Origin: Tissierellaceae bacterium
GTDB taxonomy: Bacteria > Bacillota > Clostridia > Tissierellales > Tissierellaceae
NCBI GenBank assembly: GCA_023229175.1
Contig: JALNZV010000011.1
Span: forward strand, 1 to 64,000
DNA length: 64,000 bases
Reading direction: 5' to 3'
A program made the position numbers and the translations under genes. How positions within the stretch are numbered: position 1 is the stretch's first letter; each line of letters begins with the position of its first letter. The notes under the pieces were generated by a model. It ran no database searches and had not been told where the DNA came from. It worked only from the letters and a program-made list of their open reading frames with translations. Of the stretch, positions 25,769-35,224 are shown piece after piece.

Positions 25769-28700
25769 ATGAAAACTGTATATATAGGACCATTTAACAA
25801 TGGCAAAAAAGGCGAATTATTTTCGATGGCCCTTGAGGAATTAAAAAAAGATGGTGGCAAAAACTTTTATTATCTGTTGCCCAATGGAGAGCTGTTATCT
25901 GATTATAGAAGAAAAATAATAAGGGAAATCGGAAAATCCTTTGAAATCAATCTATTTACTTTTGACGATATCGTAGACAATATATTGAGGGAAAAGTTTT
26001 TATTCTCAATTGACGACTCCATTAAAAACTTAATAATCAGTAGGATAATTAATAATTTGAGTTCTGAAGGCAAGATAAATTATTATAAGGATATAGGAAA
26101 GACAGATGGCTTCGTAGAGGAGTTAAATTATATTATTGGACAGATAAAAAAATCTCTAATAAACCCTGAAGAATTTTTGAATAATTGTCCTAGACAAATG
26201 AAATATACAGAAATAGGGTTGATTTATGAAGAATATGAAAAGAAATTAGAGGAATTAAATTTAATTGACAGAGAAGGGACCTATTTTAAGGTTATAGACA
26301 TATTAAAAGGAGATATAGATATAATTAAAGACATAAACTTTATAATAATAGATCAGTTTTACGATTTTAGACCTATTGAAATAGAAATATTGAAAAAGTT
26401 ATGTCATAGCAATATGGATATTTACATAAATATGCCCTTTGAAATGAGCTCGGAGATAGTAAATGTAAAGAAAACTTTAGGGATGCTTCAAGGGCTGGGA
26501 TTCGAACTACAATACGTTGAAACCGAGGACATAGACATCTTTACCGAACTAAGCTATAATTTTTTTGACGATAGAGATATGAAGTTAAACAGTGGAGATG
26601 CAGTTAGTTTAATTAGGGCGCCGACAATATATTTAGAATTGAAAAAGGTTTTTGAAATTATCAAGGAGAAAATTAGAGAAGGGACAAAGCTCAATGATGT
26701 GGGGATAATACTGTTAAACGACCAATACAAGCATTATCTATTTCAGGTATCCCTTGAAGAAAAGATACCTGTAGATATGGCGATGGAACAGCCTTTAATC
26801 CAAATACCGCTGATTAGGGAATTTTTAAATATTATAGAAATGAAGATTTATAATGGCAATAAGCAAAATTTTATAAGAAGGATTAAATCACATTATTTTG
26901 ATACAGTGGATTTTAAAAGCAAAGACGGACTGGAATATATAATTCGTAAACTTGGCTTTGTTAGTACTTACGATTTGGACCTACTATTGTCAAGTTCTAA
27001 ATCATTAAATATCACTATGGAATATCTTGAAACCTTGATAGATGTCGTTGACAAAACCATAAAAGAAATGGAAATAATACCTAAAGAAGGATTAGTAACA
27101 GACTACAATAGGATTTTTAGTAGATTAATAGAAGATTACAACGTAATGGAAAAGGTAAACAATAGGTATTTGGCTCATGGTGATTTTGATTTATATTATA
27201 GAGATATATCAGCCTTAGAAAAACTAATGGAAGTTTTGGAAAAGATGAAAAGCCTATCCTTAATAGTAGATACGGTGACCTTAGTAGAATATCATAGGGC
27301 CTTAATGGAGCTAATAGAAAATGAAGCTATATTAAAAAAGGATAGAAATATAGAGGGAATAAAAGTATTAAATCCAATAAACAGTAGAGGTATAAATCAT
27401 AAAATACTATTTGTTACAGGGCTATCTTCGACCTACTATCCAAATATAAGAGAAAATAACTTTCTAATAAATGACGTTAACTTTTCGGAATTGAAGCAAA
27501 TAGGAATAGAATTTAAAAATTATCAAGATAGGTTAAATAATGAAGCCATAAAATTTGCATCTATATTATCTTCTGTAGAAAACAAATTATATTTGTCTTA
27601 TTGTCAGGGAGAAGAGGAAGACAGTATACAATCCATATTTCTTGATGAACTATTGAATATGATTGAGCCTGAGTGCCTGAGACAGAGCTTAATCAATGTG
27701 GATATGGGATATTATTTTAAGGACAAGCATAGCATTACAACCTCAGATGAACTTGCGAATTACCTCATATTGAACCATTGGAAACTCCCCAAGGAGCAGG
27801 TAGAGGATTATTTTTCATATCATAATGAGAATTTTCAGGATAAGTTTAGGAGCATCAACGAAAGATTCCTCTGCGAATTTGAGAGAAGCAATAATAGCCT
27901 TGGCGAATATAGTGGTGTATTATCAAAGAAGGATATTAGAGAAGACCTGTATAAAATTCACGAAAACAAGGTGTATTCTATTACTTATCTAGAGGCATAT
28001 GGCAGGTGTCCATATTATTTTCTACTAAACAAGGTCCTAAATGTAGAGGAAATGGAAAGAATATTTCAAGAATATAGTCCGATGGATATAGGAATCCTTT
28101 ATCATGAGGTCCTAAGGCAGTACTATACCTACCATAGGGAAAGTATATGGAACTATGTAGAGGGCAAGAAAGGATTTATACTAGGAAATACCATTGAATA
28201 TTTGAGAGATATAACTGAGGAGAAGGCAAGGCAATTGGGATTTGACCTAGGAGACAAACTAAATTTGTTGATAATAGAAAACGCGTTTGCGAAGATAAAG
28301 AATTTTATAGAAAAGGATCTAGAAAGAATAACAAAATCGGAAGAAAGGCTTCTGCCCTATGCATTTGAGGTTGATTTTGGGAAATATGGAGACTTTGAAA
28401 TAAACATCCACCATAAGGAGATTAAATTTAGGGGGACTATAGATAGAATAGATAAGGTAATGGGGGAAGATAAATATTTGATTATGGACTATAAAAGCAG
28501 TTCCTATGGGGTTTATGACATAGAACAGATGAGGAAAGGACTGTCCTTACAATTGCCCGTATATTTGCTTTCTCAAAAGGATAAAAAAATCGTAGGGGGG
28601 CTATATGGTTTAATATCTAGTTCGAAGTTTGATATAAAATTGGGTCTTATGGATGAAACAAAGCATATTACCAAAAGACACAAAGGAGCCTTAGATGAGG

Positions 28701-28858
28701 ACGGCCTAAATTTAGTAATCGATGAAGTTAAAGAGCGTGTTTACGAAATGTTGGAAGATATATTAATGGGAAATTTCCCTGTAAATCCTCAAGAGTGCTC
28801 CCCTTATTGTATATATAAAGATATATGCAGATATGAAAATTTATCGGAGGTGGAGTAA
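25769..28858 (+). CDS. addB: AddB subunit of the AddAB helicase-nuclease
   Basis: A 1029-residue subunit of the enzyme that resects double-strand breaks, equivalent to RecBCD. The C-terminal nuclease domain has GTIDRIDK and IMDYKSS (PD-D/EXK) and the Fe-S cysteines C747 and C1010, C1014, C1020, the typical AddB/Cas4 arrangement. At the N-terminus the Walker A site reads GPFNNGKK, with Lys in place of the usual Ser/Thr after GK, so ATP binding by this subunit may be lost. The protein is at the short end for the family. Stop overlaps the addA start (TAATG), so the two are translationally coupled. Confidence 0.9.
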   Translation: MKTVYIGPFNNGKKGELFSMALEELKKDGGKNFYYLLPNGELLSDYRRKIIREIGKSFEINLFTFDDIVDNILREKFLFSIDDSIKNLIISRIINNLSSEGKINYYKDIGKTDGFVEELNYIIGQIKKSLINPEEFLNNCPRQMKYTEIGLIYEEYEKKLEELNLIDREGTYFKVIDILKGDIDIIKDINFIIIDQFYDFRPIEIEILKKLCHSNMDIYINMPFEMSSEIVNVKKTLGMLQGLGFELQYVETEDIDIFTELSYNFFDDRDMKLNSGDAVSLIRAPTIYLELKKVFEIIKEKIREGTKLNDVGIILLNDQYKHYLFQVSLEEKIPVDMAMEQPLIQIPLIREFLNIIEMKIYNGNKQNFIRRIKSHYFDTVDFKSKDGLEYIIRKLGFVSTYDLDLLLSSSKSLNITMEYLETLIDVVDKTIKEMEIIPKEGLVTDYNRIFSRLIEDYNVMEKVNNRYLAHGDFDLYYRDISALEKLMEVLEKMKSLSLIVDTVTLVEYHRALMELIENEAILKKDRNIEGIKVLNPINSRGINHKILFVTGLSSTYYPNIRENNFLINDVNFSELKQIGIEFKNYQDRLNNEAIKFASILSSVENKLYLSYCQGEEEDSIQSIFLDELLNMIEPECLRQSLINVDMGYYFKDKHSITTSDELANYLILNHWKLPKEQVEDYFSYHNENFQDKFRSINERFLCEFERSNNSLGEYSGVLSKKDIREDLYKIHENKVYSITYLEAYGRCPYYFLLNKVLNVEEMERIFQEYSPMDIGILYHEVLRQYYTYHRESIWNYVEGKKGFILGNTIEYLRDITEEKARQLGFDLGDKLNLLIIENAFAKIKNFIEKDLERITKSEERLLPYAFEVDFGKYGDFEINIHHKEIKFRGTIDRIDKVMGEDKYLIMDYKSSSYGVYDIEQMRKGLSLQLPVYLLSQKDKKIVGGLYGLISSSKFDIKLGLMDETKHITKRHKGALDEDGLNLVIDEVKERVYEMLEDILMGNFPVNPQECSPYCIYKDICRYENLSEVE

Positions 28859-31800
28859 TGGAACTAAATAAAGATCAAAAGCTAGCTGTTGAATCCATAA
28901 ATAGGAATGTGTCAGTAATAGCAGGGGCAGGGACGGGAAAGACGAAAGTATTGACAGAAAGATTTATTAGGATATTAGATTATGGAAACCTTGATGAGGG
29001 AAAGGAAATAGAGTCCATAGTCGCCATTACTTTCACCAAAAAAGCCACCCAGGAGATGATTCATAGAATACGATCCGAAATACGAAAAAATTTCCCAGTA
29101 AGTCCAAGATGGCGAAGGTACTACAGGGATATGGAAAAATCCAATATATCTACTATACATAGTTTTTGTGCAAAGATATTAAGAGAAAATCCTGTGGAGG
29201 CAAAGATAGACCCACTATTCGAGGTATTGGAAGACAATAAGGCTTCTAGACTTTTAAAAGAAAACATAAGAGATACTTTAAAGACAAATATTAGAGAAGA
29301 AAATAGAGCCTACGATGTCATAAAAAACTTTGAAATAGTAAATATTGAACTTTTGGTAAACACATTTCATAGACTATACGTAAAAATACGAACTGTAGGG
29401 ATTCCCTTTGCAAAAGTCAAAGATATGAGCTTGAAATACTTAAATGATTTAAAGGAAAAAGTTGTTGATACGGATGATATTAAGAATACTTTTATTTATC
29501 TAATGGACAGGCTACCCAAAAATACAAAAATCTATAAGTTGAGGAATGACCCTATATGGATGGATTTTGAAGGAGGACGGTACCATAGAGACGAAGAATT
29601 TGAAATAATCAAGTACTTGTACGACAATATGGGCGGCAGCAGTAAAGAACCGGAAAAAATGGACTTTTTACGGCAGACTATAGAAGAATATTTATTATCA
29701 AGGGAATACGACAACATTCCTATCTACGATGTGGTTTTAAATCTATTAATAGAAATTGACGAGAGATATAGTTATGAAAAAGATACACTTAAAGCATTGG
29801 ACTATGAAGACCTGGAAATTAAGGTTCTAAATTTGCTGGACAATAAAAACATAAGGGAAAGATACCAAAGAAAATTTAAGTATATTATGGTAGACGAGTT
29901 TCAAGACACCAACGAATTGCAAAAAAATATATTTTATAGGCTGGCAACAGAGAAAGATAAACTAGATAAATCAAACCTCTTTATTGTAGGAGACCCAAAC
30001 CAATCGATTTACGGATTTAGAGGTGCAGATTTAGGTGTGTTTTATGATGTAGTAGGGGATATAGGAAATACTACTGGCGATGAGCCCATAGTTATAAAGG
30101 TCAACTACAGGACTGTAAACACAGTATTGGATTTCATCAATCATACATTTACATCTTTGATGGGAGAGGGATATACAAAATTAGCAAGTTTTAAAAGCTC
30201 TAAGGGAGAGATAGATGTAGAAATATTAGAAAAGCAAGATTTGGAGATACCCTCGGGCATTGATGCCTCCTCGTATCATAGATATTACGAAGCTGAGTTA
30301 ATCGCTAAAAGGATAAAACAGTTAGTTGAGTCTGGAACATACAGTTTCGGAGATTTTGCGATGCTTTTTAGGGCCACCACAAGAAATCACATATATGAAA
30401 AAGCCTTGAACAAGTACGGTATACCGTATTACAATTTTGGCGGAAAAGGATTTTTTCAACAACAGGAAATACTTGATGTTATCAACGCATTAAAAGCCAT
30501 CAGCAATTCCCTTGATACTATTGCATTTATTGGTTTTTTAAGATCTCCTATGATAGGTATGTCTGATACGATAATTTATTGGATACTCAGACAAAGAGAA
30601 AATACAGTCCTTAATTCCATGAAAAAGATAATCGAAGATAAAACCATGGAAGGGGAAGAGACAGAAAGGATAAAAGTTGCCTTAGGTACGATCCAATACC
30701 TAAAAGATTATAAAACTTTCCATGGATTATCAGAGACAATAAATGAAATCATCTCTAAAACTTATTTTATTGAATCTTTGCTGTTGAAGCAAGGAGGTAG
30801 ACAGGGAGCTGCAAATATCAATAAACTAAAGGAAATGGTCAAGCAATACGAGAAAGACAATATAGGATCAGTGGAGGACCTAGTGGACTTATTTGATGAA
30901 TTAAAAGAGCTAGATGAAGCACAAGGAAGAGTTGAATCTGAAGATGCCGATGTGGTCAATATTTTGACTATACACAAGTCTAAGGGGCTTCAATTTCCCG
31001 TAGTTATAATTCCCGAGATGGCAACTTCGAGAAATAGCACATTTGAAAATATATTATTTAGTAAGGATAAAGGAATTGGCATAAAATTAAACAGTGGAAG
31101 GAAGATTTACGACAATATAAGGGAAGACTTTAGTCATAGGGAAAGTGAAGAATTGAAAAGAGTCCTGTACGTTGCCATGACAAGGGCAGAGGAGATGTTA
31201 ATTTTAGGTTTTCAAGGAAAAAATGCTGGATTTAAAAAGATGATTAAAGAGATAATTCACCCTCTGCCACATAAAATTATTTCAGAAATTCAAATGGCGG
31301 AAGAAGTATCTGCCTCCGTAAGACTAATAGACAATAAATTTCTAAAAAAAGGGAGCAAAAGTAGTATAGACTTACCCTTATTATTTGAAGTGCCCCAGTT
31401 CAATAGGAGGAGAATTGAAAGATTTAGTATAAGCCAATACTTGACATTTGTTCAATGCAATAGAAAGTTCTACTTAGACTATTATTGGAAATTAGGCTCT
31501 CAAGAGTTCAATACTATGGAAATGCCTGATGCCTTTACTCTAGATAGTCTGCATAAGGGCAATTTAATTCATAAGTTTAGTGAATACTATGGATTTGGAA
31601 CTAATCCAGAATCCTTATTGGAAAAGATTTGTATATCCCATGGGATTCCATACGAAAGGAAAATTTACGACCAGCTAAAGATTTATATAGATAATTATAT
31701 TGAACAATATAGGGATGATTATGAAAAGGTATATATAGAAAGGCCATTTTATTTAAAACTGAACAATTCCTATATAAAGGGGTTTATAGACAGGATAAAT

Positions 31801-32136
31801 ATAAAAGACAATAGGGCCGAAATTGTAGACTACAAAACCAATAAGGTAGTAAACAAGGAAAGATTAGCAGAAAAGTATATTCCACAGCTACAACTTTACG
31901 CCTATGTCGTCAAAGAAATAATGGGTATCGAGGTTGAAAGAGCCAGAATTGTGTTTTTAGAAAATGGAGACCATTTCGATGTTCCGTTGAGTCATGAGGA
32001 TTTAGAAAAAAATTTAGATAATATCGTCGGATTTATAAATTTTGTATCCAATAACAAAGAATTATCGCAGTATAGAAAAATTCAAAGATGCAACGAATAC
32101 TGCAAACACAAGGATTTTTGCCTTTTAGGAGAATAA
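28858..32136 (+). CDS. addA: AddA helicase-nuclease with a C-terminal Fe-S-type cysteine set
   Basis: A 1092-residue UvrD-like helicase subunit. AGAGTGKT at residues 22-29 is Walker A, VAITFTKKATQEM motif Ia, IMVDEFQDTN motif II, GDPNQSIYGFRGA motif III, and VAMTRAEE motif VI. A PD-(D/E)XK nuclease domain at the C-terminus has GFIDRIN and EIVDYKTNKV. Unlike the AddA of Bacillus as I know it, the nuclease domain also has the cysteine pattern of Fe-S nucleases: C867 in FVQCNRKF and C1078, C1082, C1088 at the end. Both subunits would then carry a cluster. It forms a coupled unit with addB. Confidence 0.9.
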   Translation: MELNKDQKLAVESINRNVSVIAGAGTGKTKVLTERFIRILDYGNLDEGKEIESIVAITFTKKATQEMIHRIRSEIRKNFPVSPRWRRYYRDMEKSNISTIHSFCAKILRENPVEAKIDPLFEVLEDNKASRLLKENIRDTLKTNIREENRAYDVIKNFEIVNIELLVNTFHRLYVKIRTVGIPFAKVKDMSLKYLNDLKEKVVDTDDIKNTFIYLMDRLPKNTKIYKLRNDPIWMDFEGGRYHRDEEFEIIKYLYDNMGGSSKEPEKMDFLRQTIEEYLLSREYDNIPIYDVVLNLLIEIDERYSYEKDTLKALDYEDLEIKVLNLLDNKNIRERYQRKFKYIMVDEFQDTNELQKNIFYRLATEKDKLDKSNLFIVGDPNQSIYGFRGADLGVFYDVVGDIGNTTGDEPIVIKVNYRTVNTVLDFINHTFTSLMGEGYTKLASFKSSKGEIDVEILEKQDLEIPSGIDASSYHRYYEAELIAKRIKQLVESGTYSFGDFAMLFRATTRNHIYEKALNKYGIPYYNFGGKGFFQQQEILDVINALKAISNSLDTIAFIGFLRSPMIGMSDTIIYWILRQRENTVLNSMKKIIEDKTMEGEETERIKVALGTIQYLKDYKTFHGLSETINEIISKTYFIESLLLKQGGRQGAANINKLKEMVKQYEKDNIGSVEDLVDLFDELKELDEAQGRVESEDADVVNILTIHKSKGLQFPVVIIPEMATSRNSTFENILFSKDKGIGIKLNSGRKIYDNIREDFSHRESEELKRVLYVAMTRAEEMLILGFQGKNAGFKKMIKEIIHPLPHKIISEIQMAEEVSASVRLIDNKFLKKGSKSSIDLPLLFEVPQFNRRRIERFSISQYLTFVQCNRKFYLDYYWKLGSQEFNTMEMPDAFTLDSLHKGNLIHKFSEYYGFGTNPESLLEKICISHGIPYERKIYDQLKIYIDNYIEQYRDDYEKVYIERPFYLKLNNSYIKGFIDRINIKDNRAEIVDYKTNKVVNKERLAEKYIPQLQLYAYVVKEIMGIEVERARIVFLENGDHFDVPLSHEDLEKNLDNIVGFINFVSNNKELSQYRKIQRCNEYCKHKDFCLLGE

Positions 32137-32157
32137 TACTCTTTTAAAGAAAATAAT

Positions 32158-32186
32158 TTGAAAATTAACGAAAAATATTATATAAT
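32158..32186 (+). promoter_or_regulatory. Consensus sigma-A promoter of the ABC exporter gene
   Basis: TTGAAA (32158-32163), a 17-base spacer and TATAAT (32181-32186). Transcription would start near 32193. The TTG of the -35 box is in frame with the ABC gene and would be the longest ORF start, which shows that start is false. Confidence 0.75.
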
Positions 32187-32223
32187 ATTCGTGGCTCGAA
32201 GTATATTAGTAGGGGGGATTTTA

Positions 32224-33951
32224 TTGTTAAAGAGATTTATATCTTATTATAAACCGCACAGAAGGCTGTTTTTTATAGACATGTTTTTTGCACTTTTAAT
32301 TTCCGCATCGGATTTAATTTTTCCTGTATTTACTAGGAGAATGATAAATGATATTATTCCTGCGGGAAGGATGGACTTACTGCTGCGATGGACGATTATA
32401 ATGGGTTTTCTATTTATCCTTAGGTATATAAGTAACTATATAGTATCTTATTGGGGTCATGTCCTAGGCGTTAGGATAGAACACGATATGAGAAAAGACA
32501 TATTTACACATTTACAATCATTGCCATTTAGCTACTATGATGACAATAAAACAGGACACATAATGTCTAGAATAGTAAATGACTTAAGGGATATTACCGA
32601 GCTGGCTCACCATGGTCCAGAGGATTTGTTCATATCAATGGTGATGCTTGTCGGTTCCTTTGTCGTTCTTATTAGGATTGAATGGCGTTTGACATTAATA
32701 TTGTTTGCATTTATTCCTTTAATGATTTGGTTTGTAATCATTAAGAGAAATAGGATGTCAAATTCTTTTAGGGAAGTACGGAAAAAGATTGCCAATGTAA
32801 ATGCCCAATTGGAAAACAGTATTTCTGGAATTAGGGTGGCAAAGTCTTTTACAAATGAAGACTATGAAATAGAAAAATTTAACGAGGGAAACTTGAGTTT
32901 TAGTAATGCCAGAAGGGAATCGTACAAGGTAATGGCGGAGTTTGCCTCAGGCATAGGAATTATGTCTAGTGTGCTTAATCTGTTGGTAATTAGCCTTGGA
33001 GGATTTTTTGTACACAAAAAGATTATAAACCTTGGGGATTTATTTTCTTTTACTCTGTATGTAAACTTTTTTATGCAGCCCATTAGAAGGCTATCAGAAT
33101 TTGCTCAACAATTGCAAGACGGTATGACTGGTTTTGAAAGATTTGTGGAAATTATGAATATACAACCTGATATAGTCGACAGCAAAAATGCAGTTGACCT
33201 AGGAAATGTAAGGGGCGAAATAGTCCTTAAGGATGTTTCCTTTAGCTATAAAAACGGTAAAAACACTGTATTGTCAAATCTCAACTTAACCATAGAACCT
33301 GGAAAAACTGTGGCTTTGGTAGGCCCCTCTGGTGCTGGAAAGACGACATTATGCCATTTGATACCAAGGTTTTACGAGATAGATGAAGGGCAAATACTGC
33401 TGGATGGTACTGATATTAGGGATATAAAGATTAGGTCCCTTAGAAAAAACATCGGCTTGGTTCAACAGGATGTATTCCTATTTACAGGTACTATATATGA
33501 CAATATAATTTATGGGAATCCAGATGCTTCAGAGGATCAAGTGGTAGAAGCTGCTAAAAATGCCAGTATCCACGACTTTATAATGACCTTACCAGAAGGA
33601 TATGACACTTATATTGGGGAAAAGGGTGTTAAATTATCTGGCGGGCAAAAGCAAAGGATATCCATTGCCAGATTATTTTTGAAGAACCCGCCCTTGTTAA
33701 TTCTCGATGAAGCTACATCTGCTTTAGACAACGAAACTGAAATAATGATTCAAAAATCTTTAGAGGATTTGTCTACAGGTAGAACGACCATGGTCATAGC
33801 CCATAGGTTGTCCACTATCAAAAACGCAGATGAAATAGTAGTATTGACTTCAGAGGGAATTGCGGAAAGAGGTAGCCATGAAAGATTACTGGCAGATAAT
33901 AAATTATATGCCAGGTTGTATAGGTCCCAATTCAAGGACCTTGTGGAATAA
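32224..33951 (+). CDS. ABC exporter with fused permease and ATPase
   Basis: A 575-residue half-transporter of the MsbA/LmrA type. Six hydrophobic segments occupy the first ~320 residues; the ATPase has GPSGAGKTT (Walker A), LSGGQKQRISIAR (signature) and LLILDEATSALD (Walker B), with the catalytic Glu present, so a homodimer can hydrolyse ATP at both sites. TTG 32224 follows GGGGGG by 6 bases. The substrate is unknown; close relatives export lipids, drugs or peptides. It has its own promoter. Confidence 0.92.
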   Translation: MLKRFISYYKPHRRLFFIDMFFALLISASDLIFPVFTRRMINDIIPAGRMDLLLRWTIIMGFLFILRYISNYIVSYWGHVLGVRIEHDMRKDIFTHLQSLPFSYYDDNKTGHIMSRIVNDLRDITELAHHGPEDLFISMVMLVGSFVVLIRIEWRLTLILFAFIPLMIWFVIIKRNRMSNSFREVRKKIANVNAQLENSISGIRVAKSFTNEDYEIEKFNEGNLSFSNARRESYKVMAEFASGIGIMSSVLNLLVISLGGFFVHKKIINLGDLFSFTLYVNFFMQPIRRLSEFAQQLQDGMTGFERFVEIMNIQPDIVDSKNAVDLGNVRGEIVLKDVSFSYKNGKNTVLSNLNLTIEPGKTVALVGPSGAGKTTLCHLIPRFYEIDEGQILLDGTDIRDIKIRSLRKNIGLVQQDVFLFTGTIYDNIIYGNPDASEDQVVEAAKNASIHDFIMTLPEGYDTYIGEKGVKLSGGQKQRISIARLFLKNPPLLILDEATSALDNETEIMIQKSLEDLSTGRTTMVIAHRLSTIKNADEIVVLTSEGIAERGSHERLLADNKLYARLYRSQFKDLVE

Positions 33952-34014
33952 AGAGTATCAAAAACATCTCCTTATTCATATTATGTAAGAGAAGGCCAAG
34001 GGGAGGTGTTTTTT

Positions 34015-34329
34015 GTGAACTACGATTATCCAGAATTACATTATATAATCTATCCTAAGGTAGTGGAGGCCTTAGATAAATATTTTGAGAAAACCCGTAC
34101 CATAGAAGATATATCGGGGGAAGAAATAGAAATTGCAGTCCACGCCGTATATAAAAAGATGGTACAAGAACATCCTGAAATACATGGAGACCCTAGCGAA
34201 AGAAGGTATCGAGCTAAAGAAAAAAACAAGCTTAAATCCTTTTATGGTAGGGGCAAAGTTGTAAAAGACTTAATAAGTATTTTAATTATCACGGAGCTTT
34301 TTAGAAGAAAACAAAATATTACAGTATAA
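34015..34329 (+). CDS. Hypothetical protein, 104 residues
   Basis: A small basic protein, MNYDYPELHYIIYPKVVEALDKYF at its start, followed by a helical region and a Lys/Arg-rich segment (about 60-78, RRYRAKEKNKLKSF). I do not recognise the family. There is no signal peptide or clear motif. GTG 34015 is chosen because GGGAGGTG is 6 bases upstream; the GTG at 34006 lies inside that site. It is followed at once by a terminator, and has a 50-base gap after the ABC gene, so it may be read through from it. It precedes, but is separated by a terminator from, the two-component operon. Confidence 0.6.
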   Translation: MNYDYPELHYIIYPKVVEALDKYFEKTRTIEDISGEEIEIAVHAVYKKMVQEHPEIHGDPSERRYRAKEKNKLKSFYGRGKVVKDLISILIITELFRRKQNITV

Positions 34330-34352
34330 AATAGGCTATGTGCCTATTTTTA
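34328..34352 (+). terminator. Terminator after the 104-residue gene
   Basis: AAAATAGGC (34328-34336) pairs with GCCTATTTT (34342-34350) around TATGT, followed by T. The stem overlaps the stop codon. Confidence 0.75.
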
Positions 34353-34377
34353 TTTGTTTGGAAAAGTCATATATAAG

Positions 34378-34423
34378 ATTTGTAACCCTTTATTAATAAA
34401 TTTGTAACCAATAGAATTATAAT
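34378..34423 (+). promoter_or_regulatory. Direct-repeat operator and promoter of the two-component operon
   Basis: The ten bases ATTTGTAACC occur twice, starting at 34378 and 34400, exactly 22 bases apart. TATAAT follows at 34418-34423 and is the -10 candidate; the -35 area holds no consensus and is covered by the second repeat. This layout fits an OmpR-type regulator binding tandem half-sites and substituting for the -35 box, suggesting autoregulation. Confidence 0.6.
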
Positions 34424-34491
34424 TTATTATATGCTAAAATTGATTTATAGATAGTGTGATATTAAACATATTAATAATAGGATGTGATTTC

Positions 34492-35187
34492 ATGGAAAAA
34501 TCCATACTTCTAGTAGAGGACGAAGACTCCATAAGAAAATTTATTAGGATAAATCTAGAACGCAATAATTATCGAGTATTTGAGGCGGAAAACGGAGAAT
34601 TAGGGTTAGATATTGCTGACAAAGAAAAAATTGATATTGCCGTATTAGATGTCATGCTTCCAGGTATAGATGGTTTTCAAGTATGCAAAACCCTAAGGGA
34701 TAAGTATCCAAATATGGGAATTATAATGCTGACTGCAAAATCTCAGGATATCGACAAAATCATGGGTCTGGAATACGGTACTGACGATTATATGACAAAG
34801 CCTTTTAATCCAACTGAATTGGTATTAAGGGTTAAATCTCTAGCCAGAAGGGTAGACTCTTCGCCCGAGGACAGTACAAATAAACTGCTAGCTTCCGGGC
34901 CTTTTGAAATAGACGTATATTCTCGGAAGTTTTATAAAAATCGCAGTGAAATCGTGCTTACTCCCACAGAGTATTCAATAGCTAAACTATTTTTGGAGCA
35001 ACAGGGAAGAGCATTTTCTAGGGATGAAATATTGAACATAGTATGGGGATACGATTTTGTAGGCGATTCGAAAATCGTAGATGTAAATATCAGGAGATTA
35101 AGATCTAAAATAGAAAACGATCCTGGAGAACCGTATTTCATCGAAACGGTTTGGGGCATAGGATATAGGTGGAAAACCGATAAATAA
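34492..35187 (+). CDS. OmpR/PhoB-family response regulator
   Basis: A 231-residue regulator. The receiver domain has the acidic pair in VEDED, phospho-acceptor D53 in AVLDVMLPGIDG, and TAKSQD and KPFNP for the Thr and Lys. A winged-helix output domain spans about residues 130-231 (LTPTEYSIAKLFLEQQG...VWGYDF...VDVNIRRLRSKIE), ending ETVWGIGYRWK. ATG 34492 is chosen since AGGATGTG precedes it; the ATG at 34456 is farther upstream without a site. The kinase gene follows by 37 bases. Confidence 0.93.
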   Translation: MEKSILLVEDEDSIRKFIRINLERNNYRVFEAENGELGLDIADKEKIDIAVLDVMLPGIDGFQVCKTLRDKYPNMGIIMLTAKSQDIDKIMGLEYGTDDYMTKPFNPTELVLRVKSLARRVDSSPEDSTNKLLASGPFEIDVYSRKFYKNRSEIVLTPTEYSIAKLFLEQQGRAFSRDEILNIVWGYDFVGDSKIVDVNIRRLRSKIENDPGEPYFIETVWGIGYRWKTDK

Positions 35188-35224
35188 CCTATGAATTATT
35201 AGAGAAAGATAATTGGTGGATTTA

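Noticed and set aside
32158..32223. Earlier TTG start for the ABC exporter
   Set aside because: That TTG is the -35 box of a consensus promoter; TTG 32224 has a good ribosome site.
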